Shown here: piece after piece, positions 19,602 to 30,474 of the stretch | Position numbering within the stretch: the first letter of the stretch is position 1 | Layout of the letters: every line of letters begins with the position of its first letter | From: Daphnia pulex | Taxonomy: Eukaryota; Arthropoda; Branchiopoda; Diplostraca; Daphniidae | Assembly: GCF_021134715.1 (NCBI RefSeq) | Contig: NC_060021.1 | Coordinates: 3,534,001-3,598,000 of the forward strand | DNA length: 64,000 bases | Direction of reading: 5' to 3' | Notes under the pieces: model-generated | What the model was told of the DNA's origin: nothing | Databases searched by the model: none | What the model saw: only the letters and a program-made list of their open reading frames with translations | Made by a program: the position numbers and the translations under genes

Positions 19602-20859
19602 TTATCCAAAAAACCCAACGAGGCAATCTCCGTTTCTGCTACGCCGCGTACCCTTACGGCATGGACTATATACAAATAAGGACACAGGAGCGCCAAAAGA
19701 AGGCTCAGGAGCAGGATAATCAGCGTAAAATGAGCAAAATACATCCAAGTTTCCGTAGTCGTCTTGCTGCACCTGCACTACTGACACTTCATTAGGACAT
19801 GTTCTTCCTATTTCCCAGCAACCTGCTTCAACTGAAGGATCCGAATCTCGATAGACTCTAATTTTTCCGTAGACGTGTCGACCATCATCCGGACATTCAT
19901 TTGGAATCGATTCGCACCGGGGAATGTCATTCAGCATGAACCATTCACCAACGTTGCAAGGACCCTGGATTTGCCAATAGTAAAAAGAGGAAATAGTCTA
20001 CTATAGCTATCAAGTGATATTAATTAAGTAAAATTAGCTAATAATCTGTTTTAAAAAATATATATATTACCCGAGTATTTTGTGAATAGCATCGGCCAGT
20101 TTGATCGGAAAAGATAATGTTTAAACCGTTCTCTCCTTTTATGTCTAAGCAGTCACAAAATCCATTATTATCTGGTCCGTCGACTAGCGTCATATTTTCT
20201 GATGGGCAGTGTTCACTACTGTCAATAGGAAGACATTGTCCGTTGAAAAACGTTTCATCTGGAGACTCGCAGAAGCGTTCTCTAGAATTGCAGATACAAA
20301 AATGTTTAATATGGTCTATTTATGTTTTCATTCGCTAATATTTCATAGAAAATTCACACATACCCGGCAATGAAAAGTATTCGAGCCATTTCCTTTCTCA
20401 ACTCGAGGTTAGTGAAGTAATCTGCAAATTCACTCAGATTACTGTCAACTATACGTTGCCACACGGCTTTTACTTCAAATAAAATGGTTTGATTTGGTTT
20501 AGTACTATCCACGGAATTTGTAAAATAATCTCCCAGATTTTTGAATTCTTGCACCACATCCTTGATTTGTTTATCGCGTAGCTCAAAGTCTCTTATAAGC
20601 TGTTCCATGTCGTATAAACTCTCTTCATTCGTGAGAATCGAATCGCCATTCCTGGTATAAGGATTCTCTACACCAGTTTCAACTGAAATCTGATGTTTTA
20701 TCCTTCAATATAGAAACATTAATAAGCGTGATGTTTTTCCTGTTTACAATTTAATCCTTACCGTTTTCCGCTTGTTTGTGATGGTGCGCAAAATGAATCG
20801 TTGAAAAACAGAAGAAAAACAGCGTTTTGGAAAATAAAGAGACTTATTGGCAATTTCAT
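19602..20859 (-). CDS. Secreted DUF4789-type protein
   Basis: Exons 20762-20859, 20364-20702, 20071-20281 and 19602-19964 give 336 aa with consistent phases (2, 2, 0). It starts with a signal peptide (MKLPISLFIFQNAVFLLFF..SFCAP), then a mostly helical region of about 110 residues (QEFKNLGDYF, VKAVWQRIV, ELRKEMARILF). A Cys-rich half follows: CESPDETFFNGQC, CPSENM, LVDGPDNNGFCDC, CYSQN, GPCNVGEWFVL, RCESIPNECPDDGRH, GCWEIGRTCP, PCRKG...GFFG. The GPC..GEW.VL context is what I recognise as DUF4789. This is the cleanest single-module member in the window and serves as reference for the chimera at 15950-18001. An extracellular, disulfide-rich protein of unknown role. Confidence 0.8.
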
Positions 20860-20952
20860 TTTACTTTAATCAAGAAAATATCAGGCAGGCAGTTACCAAG
20901 GGAACTGCAACGTGAATGACGTTATGTGAACGAATCTTCTGCCTTATTTATA
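20860..20952 (-). promoter_or_regulatory. Promoter of the DUF4789 gene
   Basis: TATAAATA on the minus strand at 20945-20952, about 90 bp upstream of the start codon, then the conserved block with AACGTCATTCACGTTGCAG shared with the other family copies. Confidence 0.6.
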
Positions 20953-22179
20953 ATGGTGGCTACCAACACGGAAATAATAGTACTATAGTTTTGCGTCCTT
21001 GGAATACACACGTACACCAATTTCTAGAAGTATGGGTTCTACACTCTACACAGGTAGCCGTTCTGACCAAATATAGACGTGACACTTCAATGTTCTCAAG
21101 GTAATTCACCAATTCGGGTATGCCTTCTTCGCACTATACAGCGATAAAATCAAATAAAATCGAATAAAATGTTTTCCGCATTGGCCTTTTGTACCCATAC
21201 TTGGAAGTGCTGCGTAATGAACAAAATCAATCCAAGTGCATATGAAAGAAAAGTCAAATTCAACTTTCGATTCGTAAGTAGTTGGTCTGTAGACCAAAAA
21301 TTTTCATGAATTATTAACTAAACTGCGATGCCTATCTCAACACTGATGGCTTCCACTTATGAACGTGCAAAGTGGAGTTTTAGAAAGTAAAAAAAATAAA
21401 CTTTCTGCTCGTGAATAGCGTTGGAAAACGTTGGCTGGAAGCTCTGGCTGGAAAAAACTCCCAACAAACTTCAATGCTCAAATTCAGATGAGACTCTGCT
21501 GTGATACAAAATTGTGCATGCTAACCCGTGGGTTTAAAAAAATATATATGAATGGCGTGTTGTTTACTGACGGTGAGATTCAAATGGCTTACTTCAAACG
21601 GAGATATTAATAGTGTCCATGGTAGGGCCTATAAGCTATACAAATGCTGTGACTGATGTGAGACATGGCGGTTAATCGTTTATTTGCATTTATTACGCCC
21701 AGTTCGATCATCAATGACAAGCAAATTATATTTCATGAAATGCTAGACATAGCCACTTTTTCTTTAAAAAAAATTCAAACGCGCGACTTTTCTTTTTTCC
21801 GCTCTGTAACCAGATTTAAGGGTGGCTCGAAAATATAAACAAAAATCTTCTATAATAACCAATAACAATGTTCTCTAGAATTCTTCTAATTTCACTATGT
21901 TTTAAAAAATACAGTAACGGTACACAGTGTAGACAAGAATATGGAAAAGCACATAGAAATAATGAAAAGTAAAAATAATTATGATTATCCACATTATAAC
22001 GATCTCAAAGCACCATCATCGGCAGATCCTGCTATCGGTGGTGCTGCTACTGAAACATCAAAGCACTGCTGAAGGCGGATTCATCTGACACTCCTTAATC
22101 TTTATTGTGCAAATGCGGGGCTCTAAACCAGGCTATGGGAGCCGATCCTGTCTTATCGCTATACCACCAACGGATCTTT
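20953..22179. other. Spacer between DUF4789 and Ly6-like genes
   Basis: No gene is seen. 21050-21270 is another copy of the duplicated upstream flank (TTCGGGTATGCC, TTCCGCATTGGC). The stretch 22115-22200 is similar to the relic at 14980-15110. Confidence 0.4.
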
Positions 22180-23403
22180 TTAGGTTGTCGCCGTCGTCGC
22201 TTGGCTGCTGCTAGGGATAGTGGTCGAAAGTGGAATACCCAGAGCAAAATAATAACAATCGTCGGTTAATATTATTTGAACAGTAGTTATAGCACCGTTA
22301 TATACCTGAGGAATAATGACGCCAAACATTTTCAGCGAAGTTGGCACATTGAGATCCTTGAGAACCATCCTCTTGGCTTCGGATACAACGCTAGGTGATT
22401 GGCGGCTGAAAGTTTGGTTCAATACTTTCTTGAAATGATTAAAAAAATCAAAATGATTATTAATGAATCCAAAGTTGATATTGCTGTTGCTGATGTTGAA
22501 TCCTGGTAATAGATTGTTGTTGGGTCCTATTAGGCCGTTGCCGGTATTGCATAGGTCAGTTGAGCACGATTGCGAGGAAACAGAAATGCCAACTTGATTT
22601 CCTCCGGAACTGACTGCACTCAACATAGCGGATTGGCGGCAACCTCTCAAAATCGTTACATTTCTCCCTATATAATAGCACAGAAAATATAAAGACACGG
22701 CTAAAATTATCTCGTCATATTCAATCATGTAGTCGCTAAAGTAGCTAACCCTACAACTATAATTTTCGATTCATTGCTATAAATACGATTCAGTATTCAG
22801 TTGATACTAGAATGAATAAGCCAAAAATCCACAACATGAATGTTACAACGCAGTGGTTTAGTCATACCACCACTTTACAAACAGACAGACGGTCGATTAA
22901 CGTCATATCCGTTTTCTGTTTTGAGACACTCATCACATATGGCGACTGTCTGACGCAGCTGGTAAAACCGTCAACTCTATTCAAAAACTATATGTGGACG
23001 TGAAGTTTTTAAAAAGATAAATATGCATGGAATTCAACGTTGAATGGAACACGTAAAGGTTAAAGAGTGAAAAGTGTCTTTGATGGGTTTGGTTGAGAGA
23101 TATTTACCAGTAGAATCAGTACGTTCGGTGCGTTTAACGATGCAAAATTTGTTGATAGCACACGTGATTCGATTGGCTTCGGTCGGATTTCTGCCACACG
23201 CTTCATTCTCCCGGCTCTGGCACGAATAACACTGAAGACCTTTATCAATGGAAAATAAGAATACCGGTAATAGTAGTAGAGTTTATGGGAAAAAGATTAA
23301 GTATGAATAGCCGTCGCGCAATAAAATTTGAAACCGTACTAGAAGCTAGGCTAATCATCACCAATAAAACTGCCACGATGAATGATTTGGACGTATTATT
23401 CAT
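22180..23403 (-). CDS. Ly6/uPAR-like secreted or GPI-type protein
   Basis: Exons 23340-23403, 23108-23239 and 22180-22667 give 227 aa with phase-1 junctions. The signal peptide (FIVAVLLVMISLASS) joins directly to the Ly6 start LQCYSCQS. ACGRNP, ITCAINKFC, RGC and the closing SCSTDLCN follow, matching the LxCYxC...CxxDxCN pattern of three-finger Ly6 domains. After the domain the frame runs on for about 130 residues: Asn/Gly-rich, then a non-hydrophobic ST-rich tail, which is unusual because many Ly6 proteins end in a GPI signal. A strong donor (CAG|GTATAT near 22300) lies inside exon 3, so the true C-terminus may use another exon. Ly6 proteins act at the cell surface or are secreted. Confidence 0.72.
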
Positions 23404-23959
23404 TCCAATCTGCTGTTGTTGTTCTCACAATGAAATCCTGTATTCTAATATTACACGTTTTTTTTATAGGTTAGAAGCTTGCTCAAACTACGATTGGATG
23501 ATAATGAAATTGGTTGTTAAGTTTTCTTCAATGTTGCGTAGGTAGGCTTTATAGAAGGGGACGCGACGGTGCCTCATTACTAACTGAGTGGCTACAACGA
23601 TATGCACACCACAATATTTCTAAATATAAAATTTCATTTGCCAGAGGGAGGAGCTTAAAGTAAGAAAAAAAAGAGTAATATTTTTTGTGAGCCGTTGTGA
23701 GAACAGCGCAAGACCAACATTTGTCAAAAAGTGGATTCCAAAAGGAATGCATGAGTACATACAGCTATGGGCGTATCATGATTGCGATGCAGTAGGCTGT
23801 AAATGTATAAGTATTTGAATATTAAACACGGTAACAGTAAAAACCCTTAGAATCCCAGATAAAATTTACGCGCGTAATGAGTGGGGCTAAAAGTAAAATC
23901 CCCAACTTAAAATCAGTGAGAGAAAAGGGAATATTTAAGCAGTCGGTTCCCACTTGCAA
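23404..23959. other. Spacer upstream of the Ly6-like gene
   Basis: Presumed promoter of the Ly6-like gene on the minus strand. No other feature is recognised. Confidence 0.4.
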
Positions 23960-26900
23960 TCGAACCAGTCTCCATTTCAGATTTTAGAGGCCACTTCAAT
24001 GTTCCCATTTGGATACCGGATACGTATAATATGACGGAACTGAAATGAAAAAAATTATCAATAGTGGAAATAGTTGGAAAAAGCTATGGAATTGATAGTA
24101 TAGTACCAGCAAATAACTACCAGGGCTAGTCATGTTCACAACAGAGCAAGAAATCTGAAGGCTGGAATAAACATTAATGTAGAAACTCTGCCCACTAAGG
24201 TGGGTACGCCTAGTCTATGGTTCCAGTTATCTTACAATGAAAAGTAATTCAATTGTGATGTTATTGATGACGTTTTACACCCACCAAATAAGAAATAAGT
24301 CAAAAGAGATTGTTGATAAGATTGACTCACTTTGGAAAGAACTGCTGATTTGAGTCAGGTTAACGACTGAGCAAGACATTTGAATTCGTTGATCGTAATA
24401 AGGTGCCATGATTAAGAAATTACACCACCTTGCGGGTCCCGTATCTCTCGATATGGGTTGGATGGTACCAATCATCACTGTCGCCTGAAGTTGTTGACAG
24501 ACTGAATAATAAAATTTAAAAAAAAATCTATCAATTATCAACTGACAACTAAAGTGAACAATTTTATGTAAATTTTAAAATCACGTCTGTTGTCTGTGCT
24601 GTTTCTCTCTCGGTGTAGTTGTCCAGTTGCAACTAATGGAATCTGTATTGCTCTAGTAGAGAGTTTATGTACATATTCTATTGTTTCTCGACGTATACAC
24701 CCTGTTTACTACCAGTTGGTAATACGCGTAGTCAATGGTTCCATATTTTGATCTGACAATTTGAAAAGGTTATAGGAAATTTACATTTTCGTGATCTAAT
24801 CCATGAAATAATTCCAATTTGAAAATGGGATGAATTTAGCTGACTTACACTGAAATAACTGTTGGGTTCAGTGTTATTGACGACAGGGCAGGATTTTTCG
24901 GGATATTTGAATCTGCTGATCACCAGGGGCGCTAATGTAACAACTTCTTGCTTCTTGGGGGTACCGTATCTCCTGTTTTGGGTTGAATGGTTCCATTGGG
25001 TACAGTTGACTATGTGTCAGACACACTGAACGGGAGAAAATAATATATTAACACAAGTGAATTGGTTTTTTAGAATTTGTTAGGTTACATTTAAACTCCG
25101 CAGTAATCTCCTCTGGTATGGTGATCTAGTGGCAATTCAAAATGTCTCCGACGCCGAGGAAAGAACTCAGGAAAATGTTGGTAGTAGAATAATAGATGCG
25201 GTCGACTACAGGTTTAATATATTTTCCGTCTAGTGTCCCTGACATCTATAGACCCAAGAATACAACGCATTGTAAATTACTACTGTGGCAACATAAACTG
25301 CATCGGTGTTAAAGCATCAACTAATAATTATTTTGATTATAATCTACTCACGCTAAACGAACTGAAATCGCCAGTAATAAGGTTGACAACGGAACAAGAT
25401 ATATGTATCTGCTTGTTCTCAGGTGCGTTGATGGAGAAGAAACACCTTCTTGGGGCCCCGTACTGTCTCCTGCTATGGGTTGAATGGTTCCATTGGCTGA
25501 TGTCGCCTGTTCGTCGATGCAAACTATCAAAAGAAGTCTAAATATTTGATTTCAATCATCTTGATTCCTGATTCCTCATTTTTGTTCACGTTTGGGTTCG
25601 GTCGTCTTTCTGGATGTGGTCGTCCATTTGCAACTAATCCAGTCTGCACTGCTCAATGAGGAGTATATGCCAATTTTATTGTATGCCAAAGTGTACACCC
25701 TTTTCACTACCGGTACGGGTGAGTAATCGGCGTCGACGGTTCCGTAGATCTAAGAGGAAGATAACGTTAAATTAAACTGGAATTCCTCGACGAAGAAATT
25801 AAAAGAATAATAATAAAAATACACATACAGATATTACTTAGTTATAGGTGATAAAACCGAATTTTGAATAACTTTATCAAGGCTAATAAAAATTTTAAAT
25901 GTCAGTGCTAGGGTGCTAGGTAATAGGTCTTCCGTGAATGAGATGATTATTTAATCGACTCACGCTGAACGAACTAGTAGCGCTAGTCAGGTTGACGTTA
26001 GAGCATGATATTTGAAACTTTTGATCAGAAAGGGCAAGGTTCTCGACGGCTCAATATCTCCTGCAATCGGTTTAATGGTCCCATTAGCTGTTGTTGCCTC
26101 TGACTGAAGACAGACTGAAAGGAAAAGACATTTCCCGCTCTGTTAAATACACGATAGAAAAATTATCGGGAAATTTTGCGATTATCTGATCACGTTTGTT
26201 ATCTGTCGTATTATTTTCCCGCGGTGTCGTCCATTGGCAATCAAACTAATCTCCGTGGCTGATTTCAGACAGTGAAGCAGAAATGTAAATTTGACTGTAT
26301 GCTGTCGAAGTATACACTCTGCCCACAACAGGTGGGTTCGCGTATTCCATGCCTACAAGAGAAAACCGATAAAAATTATTGAGATTTTGGCCTTGCATAA
26401 AATCTTATATTGGCAAAGAAACTCACGCTCAAAGAACTACCAGCGCTAGTTTTAAAGGGTGCTGACGTTAGAGCACGATATCTGAATCTTTTCATAAGAA
26501 AGTGCGCTTATGCTGAAGAAACACCTTCTTAACGGCCCATCATCACCAGTTAAGGGTTGATTTGTCCCGTTGACTGTTGTTGGCACTGCGTTACGGCACA
26601 CTGAAAATGGTGAATACACAGCCGAGTTGTCAGTTATTATAATGATGCTCTGCTATGCTACGTTTCTAAATGACTACTTACTCTTATTGTTCGCCGTAAT
26701 CACCTTCCGTCCTTCGGCACCATCGTCCACTTGCAACTAAACCGGTCGGCGTTGACGACCGCAGCGGTCAGGATGATTTGATTGCCGATGGAATAATACA
26801 TGCGGTCCGACACGGTACTGGATTGGGGGTATCCTACGGGGGCTGGATACACGTATCCATCAGCAACTCTGTCCATCTATCAAGAGATAGTCTGTTTTTA

Positions 26901-27200
26901 ATGATATTAAAAGCGACTACGCTTCAGGTAATACTCACAGTCAAATAACTGTAAGGGTATTGTGTTGTTGTTAACAGCCAGCTATAGTAGTTTTACTAAA
27001 ATAAACTTACGTTCAAACTGCTGCTAGCAGCGGTGTTGAAGTTCAAGGACGAGCAAGATATTTGAATCTGTTGATCGGAAGGAGCAACGATGTCGAAATT
27101 AAAGTAGCTATTTGTCAAGTTTTGATCCGGCTGAATCGTCCCAGAGGCTACAGTTGAATTTATGTCGCGATAAGCAAAGGATTCGGCAAACGTTGTCGGT
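23960..27200 (-). pseudogene. Decaying tandem array of CUB-like exon pairs
   Basis: About six diverged units of 500-600 bp repeat on the minus strand. One exon type (about 24330-24500, 24860-25020, 25350-25520, 25965-26110, 26430-26605, 27010-27200) encodes NGTIQPI.GD.GP, a Cys, AP..QKIQISCS and SSFSV, like the first half of a CUB domain. The other (about 23970-24060, 24590-24740, 25120-25240, 25600-25760, 26220-26370, 26690-26880) encodes RVYT...Y plus a closing motif such as WISCKWTTT or DRFSCKWTM, like the second half of CUB domains in arthropod CUB-serine proteases. Some exons are open; several have stops or single-base frameshifts (for example at GDSTGP|RRCFF near 25455). I found no start exon or protease domain. 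It could be a decayed gene or one with many unrecognised exons. Confidence 0.5.
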
Positions 27201-27224
27201 TTTAACGTACCGTAGTAGTCGTAA

Positions 27225-27545
27225 CATTTTTTTTACGGCTGTAGTCGCAACGGTTGACTGAGCTGTTGTCTTCAATGTAGTAGACGTAATGGTTGGCTTT
27301 AAAATCGTCGTAGACGTAACGGTTTCCTTTAAAAGGTCGTAGACGTAGTAGTTGGTTTTAAAGTCGTAGACAATTGTTGATTTTAAAGTTGTTGTCTTCA
27401 AGGTCGTAGACGTAATGGTTGATTTAATGGTCGTGATTGTAATGGGCTTAAGAGTCGTCGTTGTAATTTTTACGGAGGGCGTGGTAGTTTTGGATGTTGT
27501 CTACTTGATCGTAATCGGGTTTAGCGTTGACTGCCTTTTCGCTGG
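27225..27545 (-). repeat. Thr-rich (TSTTLKPT)-type coding repeat
   Basis: On the minus strand, short diverged repeats encode TTTLKPTIT, TSTTLKTTT and KPTITSTTL. The pattern switches frame once, near 27350. Its position directly upstream of the CUB-like exons suggests a mucin-like O-glycosylated linker of the same former gene. Confidence 0.5.
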
Positions 27546-28764
27546 CCTAGGCCTCCTGTTAGCACGAAAACTTGTCCAGTATTAATAATTGCGTTGGGGT
27601 GTTTACCTATTATAAAATTTACGCCATTCGAACAAGAACCAACAGAAAAGTATTATAATACAAAGCATCTCCTAACCAAAAATAATAAAAGTTTTTTTTA
27701 AGAATCAGAATGGCTCACTGATAATTTTTTTTCTTAGTAAAAAATTTAACAAAAATAACGGAAATTTTTTTAGCCTAAAATAAAAACAAACAAACATATA
27801 ATTTGTCTACTTCAAAGTGTGGGAATACGAATGGCGTGAGAACGCGCTGATAAACACCTAATATAGGCACGATAAATAGTGACAACACGCACAAAACGTA
27901 AGCTAAACTAGGAATTCGAGTAATAACGCATTTACACGGAAACAGAATATCTAGAACACAGCTGCGCTTGTTTACTGGAGCGAATATTCAAATTGGAATT
28001 ATCGCGCAGGTGAGAAAAAAAATGTGCCATTATCCAGTTTTCCACGTACAATTTTTTTTCAGTATGAATATGAGCCCTTTTAACAATAAGAAGAGTAACG
28101 TTACGTTTCTGATGTTGGGCAATTAAATTAAATTATATAGGATAACTAAAACTCAACAACTAGCACAAAGAATCATAATAAAGTAAAGTACGTTTTAGCA
28201 ATGAAAGTGGTATGCCAAGTTTCAGCAAAGTTAAAGACGTTGAACTTATTTCGTTATTTCGCTTATCGTTAAAACGTTGGCAGTTAAAGAATTTTGGCCG
28301 AGCGAACTGAATAATATAAATAGAAACGATAGGGATTCACTGAGCCCTAATAATACTTTTAACTTTGAAAAGGGGATGATTTTCATTTTTTAAAAAATTA
28401 ATAAAATGCGTTACTCATTCAGATTCTGTGTACTTGTTTTATTAAGCAAAGAAACTGACTTTCAGAAAAGCAAACGAAAAGGTGGAATTCAAATTCAAAA
28501 TCAACGCGGGATGCATTCAGCAAGAGATTGGAGATTCTCAATTTTCAATCAGTGAAAAAGGAGGGTTGATGAATGGAATCATAGATGAGATGTAGCATAA
28601 AAATCTTAGATCCATATTTAATTTAGCTATAGGACACTGCTCATTCGCCTGAGAACCTTCAACATTCTGCATTATTCTCACAACTTAAAAAAAAAAACGG
28701 GAAACAACTTCTTGACACATAAACAATCATGGCTTGGTTGGTTGAGAATACCTTTTGACGAACA
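27546..28764. other. Spacer between the CUB array and the BTB gene
   Basis: AT-rich, no gene recognised. It contains the presumed 3' UTR of the BTB gene (minus strand) in its right part. Confidence 0.4.
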
Positions 28765-29907
28765 TTAAGGCCACATGTGTCGGGTTGCCTCCAAACAAAG
28801 ATCAGGGTGTGTGCGCATCATTTTCTCGTAGTCTATGGAGAGGCAGACGGTTTTGCCATTTTTGGCCACCACATCTAGAGCCGCATTCTTGACTTCCTCC
28901 ACCGAATGAACGTGGCTCCAAATCAGCATACCAACGACGTTGCTCACTTGAATGTCAGAGAGAAGCATTCGAACACATTCCTCCTTCAAATCATCGATGG
29001 CGTACTTGGCTGCCATCTCAAACAGATCCTTGGCTGTGGTTTCAGTCACGCAGGAAAAGAGGAAACGGACGCACTCCTTCTGTAAATCTTCGAGGCTGTA
29101 CTTGTGGGCGGCTGCATACAGTGGATTGGCAATGTCTTCAGTCATTAGGGTCGAAGTCCGGCCCGAGTACAAGTAGTGAAGCAGTTGGTAGAAAACGTCT
29201 CGTTTAATGTCGGTAATGACCACTTGCCCAGTCTTGGACTCTTGCATGTCATGGTTGAACATGGCGGCGAATACTGGACTTCTAGCGGCCAAGATGGAAA
29301 CATGGCCACCGATATTCTGGGCAAATGGAAAACAGAACTGGACGTCGCAGTGTTTCTGCTCAAGGAACAAGTACTTTGACATGTGGGTGATGGCATTCAT
29401 TTCACTGATACCAAAAGTATTGAACTGAATGAAGAACTTGAAGGTAAAAACTCTTGAGGTTGGTGTGAAAAACTTTTGAGTTGATTGCCATTGTCTTACA
29501 TTTGAATCTTTGAAAGGTGCAGCTTTTTTCAAAACAATTTTAGTGCTTGCTGGCCGAAATTGACCTCCATCACAGGTGACCCAAACAGCATGAGGTTCAC
29601 GGTAGTAATCTGGAATGATCTCTTTCTCACCACATGAATTAGATATTTCTTCATTCGTTGTTGCTAATGTTTCTTCAATCTCCTTCAAACACAGTGTGAT
29701 ATACTTCCCAGTCATTGAATATTGAGACCATCTGTAGTAGTCTACACTGCAATAGGACCAAAACATTTTAAAATCTGTTATGCAGTTTGTAAAACTATTG
29801 AGTTTGAAGTCCTTTGTTGCTTCTCCATCCCATTTGGCAATATCGGTTGTCCAACTGACGCAGTGCACACCGTTACTTATTTCTTCAATGTTTATCTGAT
29901 TCGACAT
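28765..29907 (-). CDS. Speckle-type POZ-like (MATH/BTB/BACK) protein
   Basis: A single exon of 380 aa. The N-terminal 150 or so residues look like a diverged MATH domain (substrate recognition). The BTB domain follows at about 185-290: KHCDVQFCF, ILAARSPVFAAMF, ITDIKRDVFYQLLHYLYSG, ANPLYAAAHKY. A BACK-like helical region (VRFLFSCV, KDLFEMAAKY, VRMLLSD) comes next, then a C-terminal tail. Proteins of this layout bring substrates to Cullin-3 ubiquitin ligases; BTB binds Cul3 and MATH the substrate. Lack of introns suggests retroposition or a lineage-specific SPOP-like expansion, which is known in arthropods. It is divergently oriented to the F-box gene 567 bp away. Confidence 0.85.
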   Translation of the reverse strand: MSNQINIEEISNGVHCVSWTTDIAKWDGEATKDFKLNSFTNCITDFKMFWSYCSVDYYRWSQYSMTGKYITLCLKEIEETLATTNEEISNSCGEKEIIPDYYREPHAVWVTCDGGQFRPASTKIVLKKAAPFKDSNVRQWQSTQKFFTPTSRVFTFKFFIQFNTFGISEMNAITHMSKYLFLEQKHCDVQFCFPFAQNIGGHVSILAARSPVFAAMFNHDMQESKTGQVVITDIKRDVFYQLLHYLYSGRTSTLMTEDIANPLYAAAHKYSLEDLQKECVRFLFSCVTETTAKDLFEMAAKYAIDDLKEECVRMLLSDIQVSNVVGMLIWSHVHSVEEVKNAALDVVAKNGKTVCLSIDYEKMMRTHPDLCLEATRHMWP

Positions 29908-30474
29908 ATTTCTGGGCTTCTGGCAAATAAATCAGAAACTCACAACTTCAACTTCAATTGGGAATTTTGAATTTTTGTCTGTCTTAAACAAAATGAGGTG
30001 ATAACGTTTTGAACCGTTCGGAGTTTCTTACTAACTTCGGCCTTCGGAGCGTCCTAACCTAAAATGCTGAAATGCATAACTCCTAAAAAGCAAAATAACC
30101 ATGCGGAGTGGACCAAAAAGTAACCGAGTTCGCCCTCGAGGCCTCGAGGCTCGAGTAAAGCCGCAAGCCCGCAAAGGCACTCAGGGCAGGTCAGAGCTGA
30201 TCTGTTTGTGATGTAGTATTATTCTCGACAATTTTTTTTAATTTCGACAACTTTTAACTGCAGTATCAGATTTCACTTAGATCCCTTTGACAGATAAAAA
30301 AAAATAGACTCTATGTAGCATGTACCTGCATGTAGAGTGTTAGTGCATGGTTAGTGTACTGTACAGTCCAGTCCAGTACGTACACTCTGCGATATTGTAA
30401 TCGGCAACGGTGTTTGTTTTATTTTCGACAACAACTTCAAACTTACAACGGACCGACGTCTAGGTTTTTTAAAA
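29908..30474. promoter_or_regulatory. Shared divergent promoter region (BTB / FBXO21-like)
   Basis: 567 bp separate the start codons of two divergent ubiquitin-adaptor genes. No TATA box is placed obviously for either. A perfect 16-bp palindrome built of two CCTCGAGG units lies at 30134-30149 in a locally GC-rich patch. Bidirectional use is inferred from geometry only. Confidence 0.45.

Noticed and set aside
24330-27200. CRISPR-like or satellite interpretation of the regular 500-600 bp units
   Set aside because: Units are long, diverged and coding-like with conserved Cys and Trp positions; no short identical direct repeats are present.
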